The translations under genes were made by a program, and so were the position numbers. Of a stretch of DNA of 64,000 nt, positions 1 through 9,372 are shown piece after piece. Below the pieces are notes generated by a model. The model saw nothing but the letters and a program-made list of their open reading frames with translations, was not told the origin of the DNA and searched no databases. Every line of letters starts with the position of its first letter. Position 1 is the first letter of the stretch. Source of the stretch: Bacilli bacterium (GTDB lineage Bacteria > Bacillota_I > Bacilli_A > RFN20 > CAG-288); NCBI GenBank assembly GCA_900770925.1, contig CAAGLY010000017.1:1-64000 (forward strand), given 5' to 3'.

Positions 1-309
1 GAAAATTTCGGTTTTCGGCTTTGTCCGCAGTCCTCTTTTGTCCGCACTTTATGGAAATCTTTCGATAAATACGGAGGTTTTGCGCTTTGGAAATCCTGTA
101 ATTAGCAGGTTCCTAAGTCATGCGCGTATACCTATTCCGCCACTAGTGCTTGTATGTCGTTTAAAGCGGATAACCTCTAATCTTTCGTTAAGCAAAGTAA
201 AGAATATATCGGCAAATAACGGCAAGAAGTATTTTACCGCAAAGATAAAATAATACCAATAGCGGATTAAAGTTAAATCATTTCGATAGGATCTCAGTAA
301 AAAATCAAG
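1..309. other. No confident gene
   Basis: No reading frame here has family resemblance, a good ribosome binding site or a plausible composition. A 71-codon plus-strand frame (38-253) is open but reads like non-coding sequence. The stretch lies downstream of the minus-strand gene ending at 310 and is probably intergenic or the edge of an unrecognised gene beyond the window. Confidence 0.5.
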
Positions 310-2442
310 TTACGCCTTGTCGTTACAGGACTTATCTTTAGCTAATCCGTAGGAAACACCTCCGGTTCCTGATATACCGGTTATAGTAACTCCTGAGTTA
401 CTAGGAGTGACAAAGTAAAGGACTCCTGCTTCCTGTACTCTCTTGAAGTAAAAGAATACATCTGCATTTGATGTCCCTTCTAACGGAAAGACAACCCGGG
501 ATTTGGCGTATTTGTCATTATCGGTGTAGGAACCATTTGCAGAATCGTAGTTCTGGATCTTTACGAGTTCATTCTTATTATCTTCCTCAACGAAATCGAA
601 TCCGGATAAGGAGGTTCTGGTGTCAGAATCATCTCCGCCATCTGAACCGATATCGATGTAAAGGATATACGGACGGCTTGAATTCCCAGCATAGGCTGTA
701 ATTAGATATTCATAGCCGGCGTCAATGTCGTCTTGGGAAACATCAAGACCATAGTAGTTAGGAATATAGCGACCTGTTATAAGTGCGCCACACCTATCAT
801 TGCTAAAGTCGGTCTCCTGTTTATAATTTAGATTCGTGAATCCCGTTGAATAATCTCCTGGTTTGCTTCGCTTTAACCGAAAAACGGCAATCGCTGATCC
901 ATATATATTTTCTGAAACTGCCACAAACTCAAAGCGCCCCGGTTTGCTCGGCGCTACCCATATCCCTCTAGCCGGTATAAAAATATCTTTGTTCTTACTT
1001 TCGTTTACAGTTCCTTTTTTAATCATCAGATAATAATCGGAATTTGTCGGCCATTGGGTAACATTGTTTCCATCTCCTGCACCCATGTAAGTGTCAGAAA
1101 GGACTAGTGCACTATCCCCTACACGATGGCCGGAATCCAGTTCTGTGTTTAAATATTTTTTTATCTTTGCCCTATGGTCTTTTAATTCTTGTGATGCGGA
1201 ATCAGAAAAAGGATCGACTTGAGAAGTTCCGGCTTTTATCCTTTTATCAAAATCAACCTTTGAAGAATTAAAATGATTTTTATAGACCTTAATTGCACCG
1301 CCACTATAATAACCAATGTTTTTCTTTTTCGAATCGACAGGTAAAGTGTATGCACTGCTTATATTTTTAATTTCCACACCGGAAGAAAAAACATTGCTCT
1401 CATCTGATTCAACCCGGCTTATGTTCGTTGATGTTTCATCAAACTTAAAGGGAATAGCATAACCCTTAGGGAATACGCCAGTCTCTTTTTCAAGTAGATT
1501 TAATTTTGCTAGCTTGTCGTATAAATCGACAATATCCGTGCTCGTTCCGTATCCTTCATCCCCTTTGCCGGAAGTAGGATCATCTTCCCAGTTATATTCC
1601 GTCTTGTTATATTCCCCAATAAGAGAAAAAGAAGACAGCTTAGTAAAACCATCTAGATTAGAAGAATCAGAAGAGATATTTAGGCTTCCATAATGGACAC
1701 CGCAGTTACTGACCTGACCATCCACATATCCGGCCAATAGTCCGATAAGGACCTTATCTGCCGAAGAGGAAATAGTGAAACGATCAAAGTAGAGATTCTC
1801 AACCTTATTCGCCCTCTTCACGTCCGAATAAAAAGTCGCTTCAGTAGATTCCTTGCCGTCCTTATCAATCGCTCTGCGGTAACTATTGAAGTCATAAGGA
1901 CCGATAATCCCGAAGGTTCCGATAATCGAGCAGTACTTAATGCTCTTAGTTCCGCTCTTATAGTAATCATTCCCTTCCTCGTCAATCAGGGAAGGATGGG
2001 ATTTCAGACTGCTGTAATTATCCGTAACCGTATAGTTCCTGATGGTATGGTTATTCCCGTCGAAGTATCCGACAAACGGATACTTCTCCGATCCAAGAGG
2101 AGGCAGAGCAAGTCCTTCTAGGTCAAGATCATTATTCAGCTTGAAATAGACCGTATCGATACTATTATCGGCCGTCTCATCCGCTTTCCGGATATCCTTA
2201 TTGAAATAGCCTAAGTACTGTAACCAGGTCAGGTTATAGAAGTGACGCTTATTGGTGATGAGATAGGGATTATCCTCGCTTCCGTCTCCGCCCGCGAAAT
2301 AAGCGCCTGCCGACTGTCCGTCATAGTTTTTAGGGATCGTAATCGAGTCATCAAACCAGGAGAGGGAATATCCTCCGAAAAAACAGAGAAGGAAGAGGGA
2401 ATATAGGCTAAAGGTAATCAGTTTTGCTTTCGGTTTTCTCAT
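310..2442 (-). CDS. Secreted GLUG-type surface protein
   Basis: A 710-residue exported protein with no function that I recognise. Residues 1-30 are basic then strongly hydrophobic (SLYSLFLLCFFGGYSLSWF), which suggests a signal peptide or membrane anchor. The next part resembles the GLUG/beta-helix surface proteins of gut Firmicutes: 'EDNPYLITNKRHFYNLTWL' opens the repeat region, followed by segments such as IGLLAGYVDGQVSNCGVHYG. The C-terminal third is rich in Ser, Gly and Asp with beta-strand character. It overlaps the upstream gene by four bases (ATGA), so the two are translationally coupled and probably act together at the cell surface. No LPXTG sorting motif is visible. AGG codons should be read as Met here as elsewhere. 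Confidence 0.6.
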   Translation of the reverse strand: MRKPKAKLITFSLYSLFLLCFFGGYSLSWFDDSITIPKNYDGQSAGAYFAGGDGSEDNPYLITNKRHFYNLTWLQYLGYFNKDIRKADETADNSIDTVYFKLNNDLDLEGLALPPLGSEKYPFVGYFDGNNHTIRNYTVTDNYSSLKSHPSLIDEEGNDYYKSGTKSIKYCSIIGTFGIIGPYDFNSYRRAIDKDGKESTEATFYSDVKRANKVENLYFDRFTISSSADKVLIGLLAGYVDGQVSNCGVHYGSLNISSDSSNLDGFTKLSSFSLIGEYNKTEYNWEDDPTSGKGDEGYGTSTDIVDLYDKLAKLNLLEKETGVFPKGYAIPFKFDETSTNISRVESDESNVFSSGVEIKNISSAYTLPVDSKKKNIGYYSGGAIKVYKNHFNSSKVDFDKRIKAGTSQVDPFSDSASQELKDHRAKIKKYLNTELDSGHRVGDSALVLSDTYMGAGDGNNVTQWPTNSDYYLMIKKGTVNESKNKDIFIPARGIWVAPSKPGRFEFVAVSENIYGSAIAVFRLKRSKPGDYSTGFTNLNYKQETDFSNDRCGALITGRYIPNYYGLDVSQDDIDAGYEYLITAYAGNSSRPYILYIDIGSDGGDDSDTRTSLSGFDFVEEDNKNELVKIQNYDSANGSYTDNDKYAKSRVVFPLEGTSNADVFFYFKRVQEAGVLYFVTPSNSGVTITGISGTGGVSYGLAKDKSCNDKA

Positions 2443-3308
2443 GATATGGAAATGGACCAGTCCTGTTTATAGGAGATGTAATCCGCTTCGGAAAAGGAGA
2501 GGATATCATTTCCTAGATTGAGGTTATAGATATACTCGATGTTCTCACTGTTATATTGAGCGATGACCTCCACAAAGAAGGAGGACGCAGAGGTCGGAAT
2601 CGTATCCGTAATCGGAAGACTTAAAGAGGTGGAATAGGAGGCTATAGTGGTTCCGTTATCACCTGCGGAAAGAGAGAGAAAGCTCTGATCTGAATCATCC
2701 TTGATGCTGTAGACTTCCTGCTCTGTGATAAAAGGAGCAGAGAAAGACCTGATGGAACTCCTTGGGTTATTGTTCTGATTCAGCGGCTTAGTGCAGAGTG
2801 AATTATCTTTTTCCGTTGATGTCTTTACGGATAAGGAGATTTCCTTTTCCTTCTTAGATGCAATCTCGGTAGAGAATTCAATGGAATAAAGGATGGCATA
2901 GGCAGGCTTAGAATCAAGGGAATCATATTTTCCGAAAGAGACCTTCTTCTCTCCTTCTAAGGTAACCGCTCCGGTTCTTTGATTGACCAAGTAGTGATCA
3001 TAAACCGAGGAGTCGAAAAGATAATTTCCCTCTGCTGTAATCTTTAAGAAGGAATAGGCTCTGATACTCTTTACCAAACCATCATAGCCTTGGGTTTCAA
3101 ATCCGCTTCCCTCAGCTTTGACTTTCTTGATTGCCGTGAACCAGGCAGCCGTTGAGCCGAGAATGGAAAACAGGGAAATAATTGTCCAGCCAGTGGCTAA
3201 GACAAGCTTTGATTTCTGACTTAGTTTCTGATGTCCTGACGGCTTTGCCATAAGCCCATTATATATATATATATATAAGTCAAGTTTAACAGCAAGGCTT
3301 GCAGACAT
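2439..3308 (-). CDS. TasA/camelysin-like secreted protein
   Basis: A 289-codon frame; the more likely start is the ATG at 3251 (protein beginning MAKPSGHQK), because the extra N-terminus is encoded by a TA repeat that looks like promoter DNA. A basic N-terminus, a hydrophobic segment and 'STAAWFTA' resemble the signal and early mature region of TasA/CalY-type matrix or spore-associated proteins (established family feature: cleavage near a conserved Ala-Trp-Phe motif). The rest is Ser/Thr-rich and beta-strand-like. It is the first gene of a two-gene unit with the GLUG protein. No SipW-type signal peptidase is seen nearby. Function as a fibre or matrix subunit is inference. Confidence 0.5.
   Translation of the reverse strand: MSASLAVKLDLYIYIYNGLMAKPSGHQKLSQKSKLVLATGWTIISLFSILGSTAAWFTAIKKVKAEGSGFETQGYDGLVKSIRAYSFLKITAEGNYLFDSSVYDHYLVNQRTGAVTLEGEKKVSFGKYDSLDSKPAYAILYSIEFSTEIASKKEKEISLSVKTSTEKDNSLCTKPLNQNNNPRSSIRSFSAPFITEQEVYSIKDDSDQSFLSLSAGDNGTTIASYSTSLSLPITDTIPTSASSFFVEVIAQYNSENIEYIYNLNLGNDILSFSEADYISYKQDWSISIS
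3260..3277. repeat. (TA)n dinucleotide tract
   Basis: About nine TA units lie just before the likely ATG at 3251 of the minus-strand TasA-like gene. It may serve as a promoter -10 region. Such tracts also vary in length by slippage, so it could tune expression; that is inference. Confidence 0.6.
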
Positions 3309-3650
3309 TGAAACAGAGCTGAAATTGAAATCTATGATAAGGTGAAATCAGGGAGAAATTGTGGATGAAAGATATGGTTTATCAGTGGATAGGAGGTAAG
3401 AACCTAAAAAAATCACGGACGGAGAAAGGAGGGACAGACTCGTTCTTCTCAATAGGATGGACGTCGGAGGCGGCACAAGTGCATTTGCAATAAGGAGCGT
3501 CGGATACAAATGGAAGGATTTCCTTCTGACCAGAGTGTCAAGGGTAATTTTCATCATTCTTTTCCCTCATTTCCTTATGCGTAATATCCTATTAGAAATA
3601 AAGCATCCAATCTTGATAAACCCATTCTGTTTTTCCTTCCTATCCTAGAA
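3309..3650. other. Intergenic, no confident gene
   Basis: Short open frames exist on both strands (minus 3348-3557, plus 3457-3648), but they overlap each other, lack clear ribosome binding sites and have no family resemblance. The region probably carries the promoter of the minus-strand surface-protein pair. Confidence 0.4.
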
Positions 3651-3872
3651 ATGTTCCTTTTAATCCTGCTTGCATTCATTCTCTCCTTCTCCGTATTAAG
3701 CTATTCCGTTGTAGAAGGAGATCCAGTAACAGAAAACGGCTTTCTCTTACTCTTTGTCTATACTTTAGCTGTCATTCTTCCCGCTGTGCTTGCTATCTTC
3801 TATATCTCGTATAAACAAATCGAACAGACAGAAAAAAGCGGCAGAGAATCCTTCGGGGAAAGGAAGAGATAG
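3651..3872 (+). CDS. Small two-TM membrane protein
   Basis: A 73-residue hypothetical protein. Two hydrophobic segments (about residues 2-20 and 30-52) flank a short acidic loop (VEGDPVTENG), and the C-terminus is charged. It ends before the shared terminator at 3941. The upstream ribosome binding site is weak, so the gene call is moderate. No family is recognised. Confidence 0.4.
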   Translation: MFLLILLAFILSFSVLSYSVVEGDPVTENGFLLLFVYTLAVILPAVLAIFYISYKQIEQTEKSGRESFGERKR

Positions 3873-3940
3873 GATGGGATGGGTTCCGTTATTAGCGGAC
3901 GATTTATCCTGAACAGGGAAATTTAGCCTAGAATGAAAAG

Positions 3941-3974
3941 AGGTCTGCCTACTAGGCAGACCTGTTTTTATTTT
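3941..3974. terminator. Intrinsic terminator, probably bidirectional
   Basis: AGGTCTGCCT, loop ACT, AGGCAGACCT, followed by GTTTTTATTTT on the plus strand. It lies between the small plus-strand gene and the end of the minus-strand NAD operon, overlapping the nadE stop codon. Confidence 0.85.
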
Positions 3975-5914
3975 GCCTCGTCGATGATCTTCAGCCTCCT
4001 ATCGACACAGGCGTCATCCGGCCTACGGTAATCCCCTCTCGGAGAGAGGGAGAGGGTTCCGACTTTCGGACCATCAGGCAGACAGCTCCGTTTAAAGGCC
4101 TGAGAATAGAAGCGGGAATAGAATCTCTTTTCCGCCTTCTTCAGCTCTTCTAAGGATAAAGAGGGATAACTAAGAGAGGCAAGAAGAAGGATCTGATCGG
4201 GTGGATAGCCGTAACGGAGAAGATAGAACAGGAAAAAGTCGTTCAGATCGTATTTTCCGACCTTATCTTCCGTTTTCTGGCTGATTTCTCCGTTTTTATT
4301 CGGAGTAAGCTCTGGAGTGATAGGAGTATCGAGAATCGAAAGCAGGGTATGAGAAAGCTTTTCGTTCTGGCAGTAGGAGGCATAGCTTTTCACGAGGTAT
4401 CGGACTAAGGTCTTTGGAATGGAGGCATTGACTCCATACCTGCTCCTATGGTCTCCGTTATAGGTGCACCAGCCAAGGGCAAGCTCGGAAAGGTCACCGG
4501 TTCCGACCACTAAGCCTCTCCGCCTATTGGCGACATCCCTTAGGATATAAGTCCGCCTTCTCGCCTGGGCATTTTCATAGGCAGTGTCCTCCTCTCCTAG
4601 GTAGACAGGAGGATGGCCGATATCGGCTAAGTGCTTATCCACACCTTCGCTGATATCTACCTCATGGATTTCACATCCGATTTCCTTCCTTAAGCTGATG
4701 GCATTCTGATAAGTCAGCGAGGAAGTGTTTCCTTGGTTTGGCCTTGTATATCCGATCAGGTTCACATCCGGAACAAGTTTCTTGGTTTCATTCCTGACTA
4801 ATAAGGCAAGAGTAGAGTCTAATCCTCCGCTGACTCCGATTACTAAGTTCATCAGTCCGGTCTTTCTGACTCTTGTGGCTAACCCATTCGCCTGAATCGC
4901 CAGAATTGTCTTTGTTCTCTTCTCCCTCTCTTTATCCTCTGGGATAAAGGGATAAGGATTGACAAAGAAGTTTTCTTTCTCTAACTTTTTCTTAAGGCTG
5001 GAGAAAGAAATCTCCTTTTCGCCTCCTAGCCGGGAAAGAGAACAGGGGATACTTCGGTATCCTTCTCTGTTTCCTTTAAAAGTCGTCTGATGGATCCGGT
5101 TATGGATTGACTTCTGATAGTCTAAGATAATTTTCTTTACCGTCCCTGCTTCCGGATAGATTTCATCTAAAATAACGCTTCCGTTATCTCCGACTAGCCT
5201 ATTTCCGGAAAAGACTAAGTCCGTTGAGCTCTCCTCTGTTCCGCTAGAGACATAGAGGTACTGAAGATAGCAGTCTCCTGACTGACTAGCGACAAGCTGT
5301 CTTCTGTATTCTCTCTTTCCGATGATTTCATCGGAAGCGGAGAGATTGACAATGACATTCGCCCCCTCTAAGGCTAAGTGCGTGCTTGGCTTATCCGGAA
5401 CAAAGAGATCTTCGCAGATCTCTGCTCCGACTACTAAGTCATCGTCTTTAAAAAGCAGGTCTGTTCCGAAAGGAATCGCATCGTTATGGATCAGGACGGA
5501 TTCATTCTTGATTCCTCTTCCTTCCTTAAACCAGCGCTGTTCATAGAACTCCGCATAATTCGGAAGATAGGATTTCGGAACAATCCCTAAGATCTTTCCT
5601 TCGTTAAGGATGACGGCCACATTATAAAGGGAGTTATCCTTCTTAAACGGCCTGCCGAAGATGATCCTGGCTCCTTTGTTTTCTTTCGAGGCTTCTTTAA
5701 TCTCCTCTAAGGCAGAAAGACAGCCATTGAGGATAGAATCCTGGAAAAAGAGGTCTCCGCAGGTATAGCCAGTTAGACTAAGCTCAGGAAAAAGGAGAAT
5801 CTGACAATCCTGATTCTCTTTCCTGATTTCAATAATCTGCTCTTTGTTATAGCCGACATTACCGATTTTCCTTTTCGGAACCGCTAAACCTGCCTTATAC
5901 CTCGTGTTCTTCAT
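3968..5914 (-). CDS. nadE: Glutamine-dependent NAD+ synthetase
   Basis: Makes NAD+ from nicotinate adenine dinucleotide, ATP and glutamine, the last step of the Preiss-Handler pathway. The 648 residues match the two-domain form. An N-terminal nitrilase-type glutaminase has catalytic Glu44 (FPELSLTGY), Lys114 (VPKSYLPNY) and Cys167 (GAEICEDLF). A C-terminal synthetase has the ATP pyrophosphatase loop SGGLDS at 362-367. It is an excellent witness for the altered code: family-typical Met in GYTMP, DHMS and SMYGVN is written AGG. The start overlaps the end of nadD by 20 bases, and it is the last gene of pncB-nadD-nadE. Confidence 0.97.
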   Translation of the reverse strand: MKNTRYKAGLAVPKRKIGNVGYNKEQIIEIRKENQDCQILLFPELSLTGYTCGDLFFQDSILNGCLSALEEIKEASKENKGARIIFGRPFKKDNSLYNVAVILNEGKILGIVPKSYLPNYAEFYEQRWFKEGRGIKNESVLIHNDAIPFGTDLLFKDDDLVVGAEICEDLFVPDKPSTHLALEGANVIVNLSASDEIIGKREYRRQLVASQSGDCYLQYLYVSSGTEESSTDLVFSGNRLVGDNGSVILDEIYPEAGTVKKIILDYQKSIHNRIHQTTFKGNREGYRSIPCSLSRLGGEKEISFSSLKKKLEKENFFVNPYPFIPEDKEREKRTKTILAIQANGLATRVRKTGLMNLVIGVSGGLDSTLALLVRNETKKLVPDVNLIGYTRPNQGNTSSLTYQNAISLRKEIGCEIHEVDISEGVDKHLADIGHPPVYLGEEDTAYENAQARRRTYILRDVANRRRGLVVGTGDLSELALGWCTYNGDHRSRYGVNASIPKTLVRYLVKSYASYCQNEKLSHTLLSILDTPITPELTPNKNGEISQKTEDKVGKYDLNDFFLFYLLRYGYPPDQILLLASLSYPSLSLEELKKAEKRFYSRFYSQAFKRSCLPDGPKVGTLSLSPRGDYRRPDDACVDRRLKIIDEAK

Positions 5915-6524
5915 TCTCCGTTAGTTCCTTTCTGATTTCCTCTGGGACAAGAGAGGAGATATCTTTTCCTTCCTTGATCCTCTTCCGGACTAAGGAAGAG
6001 GAGATATCCTGATAATTCTTACAGAAAGGAATGAGAGTGAAATAACTCTCTCTTTCCGTAAGATAAGGATCCTCATGGATAATCTTCTTTAAATCCCTGT
6101 TCCTTCTCGACCTGACAGCAAAGCCGAACTCTTTTCCGATTTCATCGACATGCTTCCAGACTCTCTCAAGCTCAACTAGCTTATCACTTCCGAAGAGAAG
6201 CTTGACTTCCAGATAGTCCTTCTTGATCTCCTTCAGGGTGAAGTAGGTTCTCGGCTGATCCTTCTGTCTAAGCTCAAAGTCAGAGACTTCCCTGAAGGGA
6301 TAGTCTTTTCTGACTAGATTTAGCCTTCTTAGTCTCTCCTCACCGGAATAGGCGAAGTCCTTTTCCTGGATGTTCTTGATATAGCTCGACTTAGAAGGGA
6401 CAAAGACAACCTTATCAAAGCGGAGATAGTCTTTCGCATACTGTGCCCTTCTTAAATGGGCAATCGTAAGAGGATTAAAGGCGCCGGCAAAGACTAAGGC
6501 TTTTTCTTTAGAGTGTTCCCCCAT
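5895..6524 (-). CDS. nadD: Nicotinate-nucleotide adenylyltransferase
   Basis: Transfers AMP to nicotinate mononucleotide, giving the substrate of NadE. I start at the ATG at 6524 (MGEHSKEKALVFAGAFNP), giving 209 residues, close to the usual NadD length; a longer frame back to 6581 would run deep into pncB and add an N-terminus unlike the family. The nucleotidyltransferase signature is present as GAFNPLTIAHL (family GxFxPxHxxHL; the first His position is replaced by Ile/Thr context) and a late ISSSLVRKRI (family ISSTxIR). The start overlaps the 3' end of pncB, so expression is probably coupled. Confidence 0.93.
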   Translation of the reverse strand: MGEHSKEKALVFAGAFNPLTIAHLRRAQYAKDYLRFDKVVFVPSKSSYIKNIQEKDFAYSGEERLRRLNLVRKDYPFREVSDFELRQKDQPRTYFTLKEIKKDYLEVKLLFGSDKLVELERVWKHVDEIGKEFGFAVRSRRNRDLKKIIHEDPYLTERESYFTLIPFCKNYQDISSSLVRKRIKEGKDISSLVPEEIRKELTENEEHEV

Positions 6525-8028
6525 GGAGCTTCTCATACCTTTCCTCACGCCTAGAATAGACTTTCTCCGTCCTATCCACATAGTGGATATGCGGAACTTC
6601 CCTTCTTAGCTCACTCTCCCAGACATGATGCTCAAGCTGATCCTTGATATACTCCTTCTTCTCTTTGATAGAGGGAAGCGGATGGTCAAGCTGACCATTG
6701 ACAATAAAGGGGACAAGCAGTTTCTCCACCCGTTTAGGGACAATGATTCTCTTCCGTTCAAACTCATCCCGGTCAAGAGAGATGATAGTCAGAGGCTTAT
6801 TAGCCTCTAACACCTCATCATCTAAGGAAATGACATCGCACTGCCCCTGATCATTCTCGTCAAAGACACGCCATGCCCTAAGCTTACCGGGGATAATCGC
6901 CTTAGAAGCACTATCGGAGCACTTCCTCTTAGGAGTATAGCTGCCATCCTCCTCCTTAACGGCGACTAATTTATAGACGCCTCCGAAAACCGGATCGGCA
7001 GAAGAGGTAATCAGTCTCTCTCCGACACCATAGGAGTCAAAGTGGGCATCCTCATAGATTTCCCTGTTTGCCCTCTTATGTTCATCAAGAGAGTTAGAAG
7101 CGACGAGCTTGATATACGGCTTGCCGGCAGCATCAAGTGCTTTTCTCAGCTTCTTATATTCCCGGGCTAAGTCACCGGAATCGATCCGTGCTGATTTCAC
7201 CCGCTTAGAGAGATCATCCGGATACTCCTTGATCCTCTCGTCATCGATCTTAATCAGGTTCGGAAGTCCGGACTGGAAAATGGAATAGGTATCCAAAAGC
7301 AGAGAGACATTATCCGGATAAGTCTTAGCAAAGGCACGGAAAGCATCAAGCTCAGTGGGGAAAAACTCAATGAAGGAGTGGGCGACCGTTCCTACTGCCT
7401 TCACATCGCTTCCGTATTTCCTCTCAGCTAAGCAGTTTGCTGTTCCGATACATCCGCCGAGAATAGCAGCATAGGCGCCTTCATTGCCGGCGCTCTCTCC
7501 CTGGGCACGGCGGGTTCCGAATTCCCTGACGTTTCTCTTGGTATGGGTTGCAAGACCGGAAATCCGGGTTGCCTTCGTCGTAATCAAAGAATGGAAGTTC
7601 CTTGTCTGAAGAAGATAAGTCTCAATCAGGATGGCTCCTACCCTATCGCATTCGATTCGTACCCTTGGAACCTGTGGATAGCAGACCGTGCCTTCTTTCA
7701 AGGCATACCTGTTTCCTTTCCAACGATAGGTGGAAAGATACGCTAAGAACTTCTCATCCCTTCCCTTATAACGGAGATAAGCAAGATCCTTTTCTGTGAA
7801 ATGGTAGTTCAAAAGGAACTTGGTCAGCTTATCCTGTCCGCAGGAGATCGAATAACCCCTGTCTTCCGGATTTTTCCGGAAGAACCTGTCAAAGACAAGG
7901 ACCTTGTCTTTGAATCCGTTCAGAAAGAGGCAGTTTGCCCTTGAAAACTCATAGAAGTCGGTTACCCTAGCGGGGTTATCATAATCCTCATCGGGGATAA
8001 ATGGTTCTGCTTTGATCATTTTATTCAA
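6508..8028 (-). CDS. pncB: Nicotinate phosphoribosyltransferase
   Basis: Converts nicotinate and PRPP to nicotinate mononucleotide, the entry step of NAD salvage. About 506 residues, the normal length for the Firmicute form. Landmarks are VTDFYEFS near the N-terminus (family TDFYELTMAN, with the Met written AGG), FGTRRAQG (both Arg written CGN) and the phosphate-binding region IDSGDLA. Two starts are possible: TTG at 8028, five bases after AAGGAG, or ATG at 8019, fourteen bases after it; spacing favours TTG. First gene of a complete three-step nicotinate-to-NAD+ operon with nadD and nadE; a TATAAT box lies at 8049-8054 on the minus strand. Confidence 0.95.
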   Translation of the reverse strand: MNKMIKAEPFIPDEDYDNPARVTDFYEFSRANCLFLNGFKDKVLVFDRFFRKNPEDRGYSISCGQDKLTKFLLNYHFTEKDLAYLRYKGRDEKFLAYLSTYRWKGNRYALKEGTVCYPQVPRVRIECDRVGAILIETYLLQTRNFHSLITTKATRISGLATHTKRNVREFGTRRAQGESAGNEGAYAAILGGCIGTANCLAERKYGSDVKAVGTVAHSFIEFFPTELDAFRAFAKTYPDNVSLLLDTYSIFQSGLPNLIKIDDERIKEYPDDLSKRVKSARIDSGDLAREYKKLRKALDAAGKPYIKLVASNSLDEHKRANREIYEDAHFDSYGVGERLITSSADPVFGGVYKLVAVKEEDGSYTPKRKCSDSASKAIIPGKLRAWRVFDENDQGQCDVISLDDEVLEANKPLTIISLDRDEFERKRIIVPKRVEKLLVPFIVNGQLDHPLPSIKEKKEYIKDQLEHHVWESELRREVPHIHYVDRTEKVYSRREERYEKLHGGTL

Positions 8029-8196
8029 TTAATCTCCTTAACTTATTTATTATAAGGCCTGAAGGAAAATGATGGTTTGTTTATTCGTAGGTAAAAATAG
8101 GGTTGACTGATCAAAAAGGAAGAGGTGATGATAGCAGCTATCTATCAGGAATGGTTTTAGATGATGATATCTGTATCAATTTATATTGTACTATTG

Positions 8197-8202
8197 TATA
8201 AT
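8197..8202 (+). promoter_or_regulatory. -10 box of the hlyIII promoter
   Basis: TATAAT sits 20 bases before the ATG at 8223, with AAAGGAGG between them. The -35 region around 8174 is weak. The same divergent intergenic region carries a minus-strand TATAAT at 8049-8054 for pncB. Confidence 0.5.
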
Positions 8203-8222
8203 ATGAAAAGGAGGCTATCATC

Positions 8223-9187
8223 ATGGAACGCAAAGAATACGAACAGACTCTTCAATGCATCAAAAGGGAAAAAGAGGAAGGATACGATCGTCTGTCCTTA
8301 AGCCTTAAGGAAAGCAGAAGAGTGCTGAAAAATCAGAGAAAGAACCTAAAAAAGAATATAAAGAAGAAAAGAAGGATATCCGTCAGCAGAAGAGAGAATA
8401 TAAGAAGGACTGCAAAGAGAAGACGCTCTATCTGAAAGAGACCTTCTTCGGTAAGCCCCATAAGAACAAGAGCAGGGAAAAGAAGAGGAGCAATGAGGAA
8501 AGGCTGAATCTCCGGAACCGGTATAAGCTACCTAGGTATACCCGGAGCGAGGAAATCTTCAATAGGGTAACCCACATTGTCGGAGCAGGGAGGGGAGTTA
8601 TCAGGCTGATTCTATCTATCTACTTTTCCTTGACCTGTAAGCCAGGCAACAATGTAGTTCTCTGGTCAAGGGTTGTCTTCTCCTTGACGAGTATCTTCCT
8701 ATATACAAACTCCTCCATCTACCATGGACTATACGTTAACCGGGGAAAAGCAGTCTTCCAGGTGCTTGACCACTGTACCATCTATATCCTGATTGCGGGA
8801 AGCTATACGCCGATTGTCTTGCTTGGACTAGCCTCCCTTTCTCCTTACCATTATCTCTATCTAGGCTTTGTCTATGCCTTGGCCATATTAGGAGTCGTCC
8901 TTAATGCTACTAGGAGGCGTAAGCTTCCGGTCAAGATCATCTCTAGGATTATCTATATTGCCCTTGGCTGGTCCATCATCTTCTTCTACCCGATTCTGAT
9001 AAAGAGCTTAGGATTTGCCTCAACCTGGCTATTAATCGGAGGAGGCATTGCCTATACCTTCGGTTCTATCCTCTATGGTATTGGAGCAAAGCGGAAGTAC
9101 TGGCATTCCATCTTCCATTTCTTCTGTCTTTTCGGCACTCTCCTTCAGTTCCTAAGTGTCCTTCTTTATCCGGTTATCGGATTATAG
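8223..9187 (+). CDS. Hemolysin III (YqfA) family protein, frameshifted
   Basis: A membrane protein of the HlyIII/PAQR superfamily. Starting from the ATG at 8223 (strong AAAGGAGG) the frame ends at 8435, whereas the HlyIII body lies in the -1 frame, open from 8309 to 9187. That frame has YTRSEEIF, SSIYHG, DHCTIYILIAGSYTP and YWHSIFHFF, the conserved Ser/His/Asp metal-site motifs, and several membrane segments. No ATG occurs in the HlyIII frame before the body; the first usable codon, TTG at 8630, would remove the first helix and has no ribosome binding site. A slippery A AAA AAG (8348-8354) stands in the correct zero frame in the overlap. The cause is either programmed -1 frameshifting or an indel in a poly-A run. 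The N-terminal extension is highly charged. Confidence 0.75.
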
Positions 9188-9200
9188 AACAGAGAAATAT

Positions 9201-9233
9201 AGCTGTCCTTATGTTAGTAGGGGCAGCTTTTTT
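9201..9233 (+). terminator. Intrinsic terminator after hlyIII
   Basis: AGCTGTCC pairs with GGGCAGCT (one G-U pair) and is followed by a run of seven T. Confidence 0.75.
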
Positions 9234-9372
9234 AGTGGCGATTAAAAGAGAAAGCATTGCAAGGTAATCAAGCCAGGACACAATGCATAGCAACCATATT
9301 TTTTAGACTGAAAAAAGAAAATCGTTGATTAATGAATGGGGGGGATAGGGCCTAATAGAGGACAAAATATAC

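Noticed and set aside
38..253. 71-codon plus-strand frame at the left edge
   Set aside because: No ribosome binding site and no protein-like pattern.
8630..9187. Hemolysin III as a separate gene starting at TTG 8630
   Set aside because: No ribosome binding site, and it removes the conserved YTRSEEIFNxVTH region upstream that is in the same frame.
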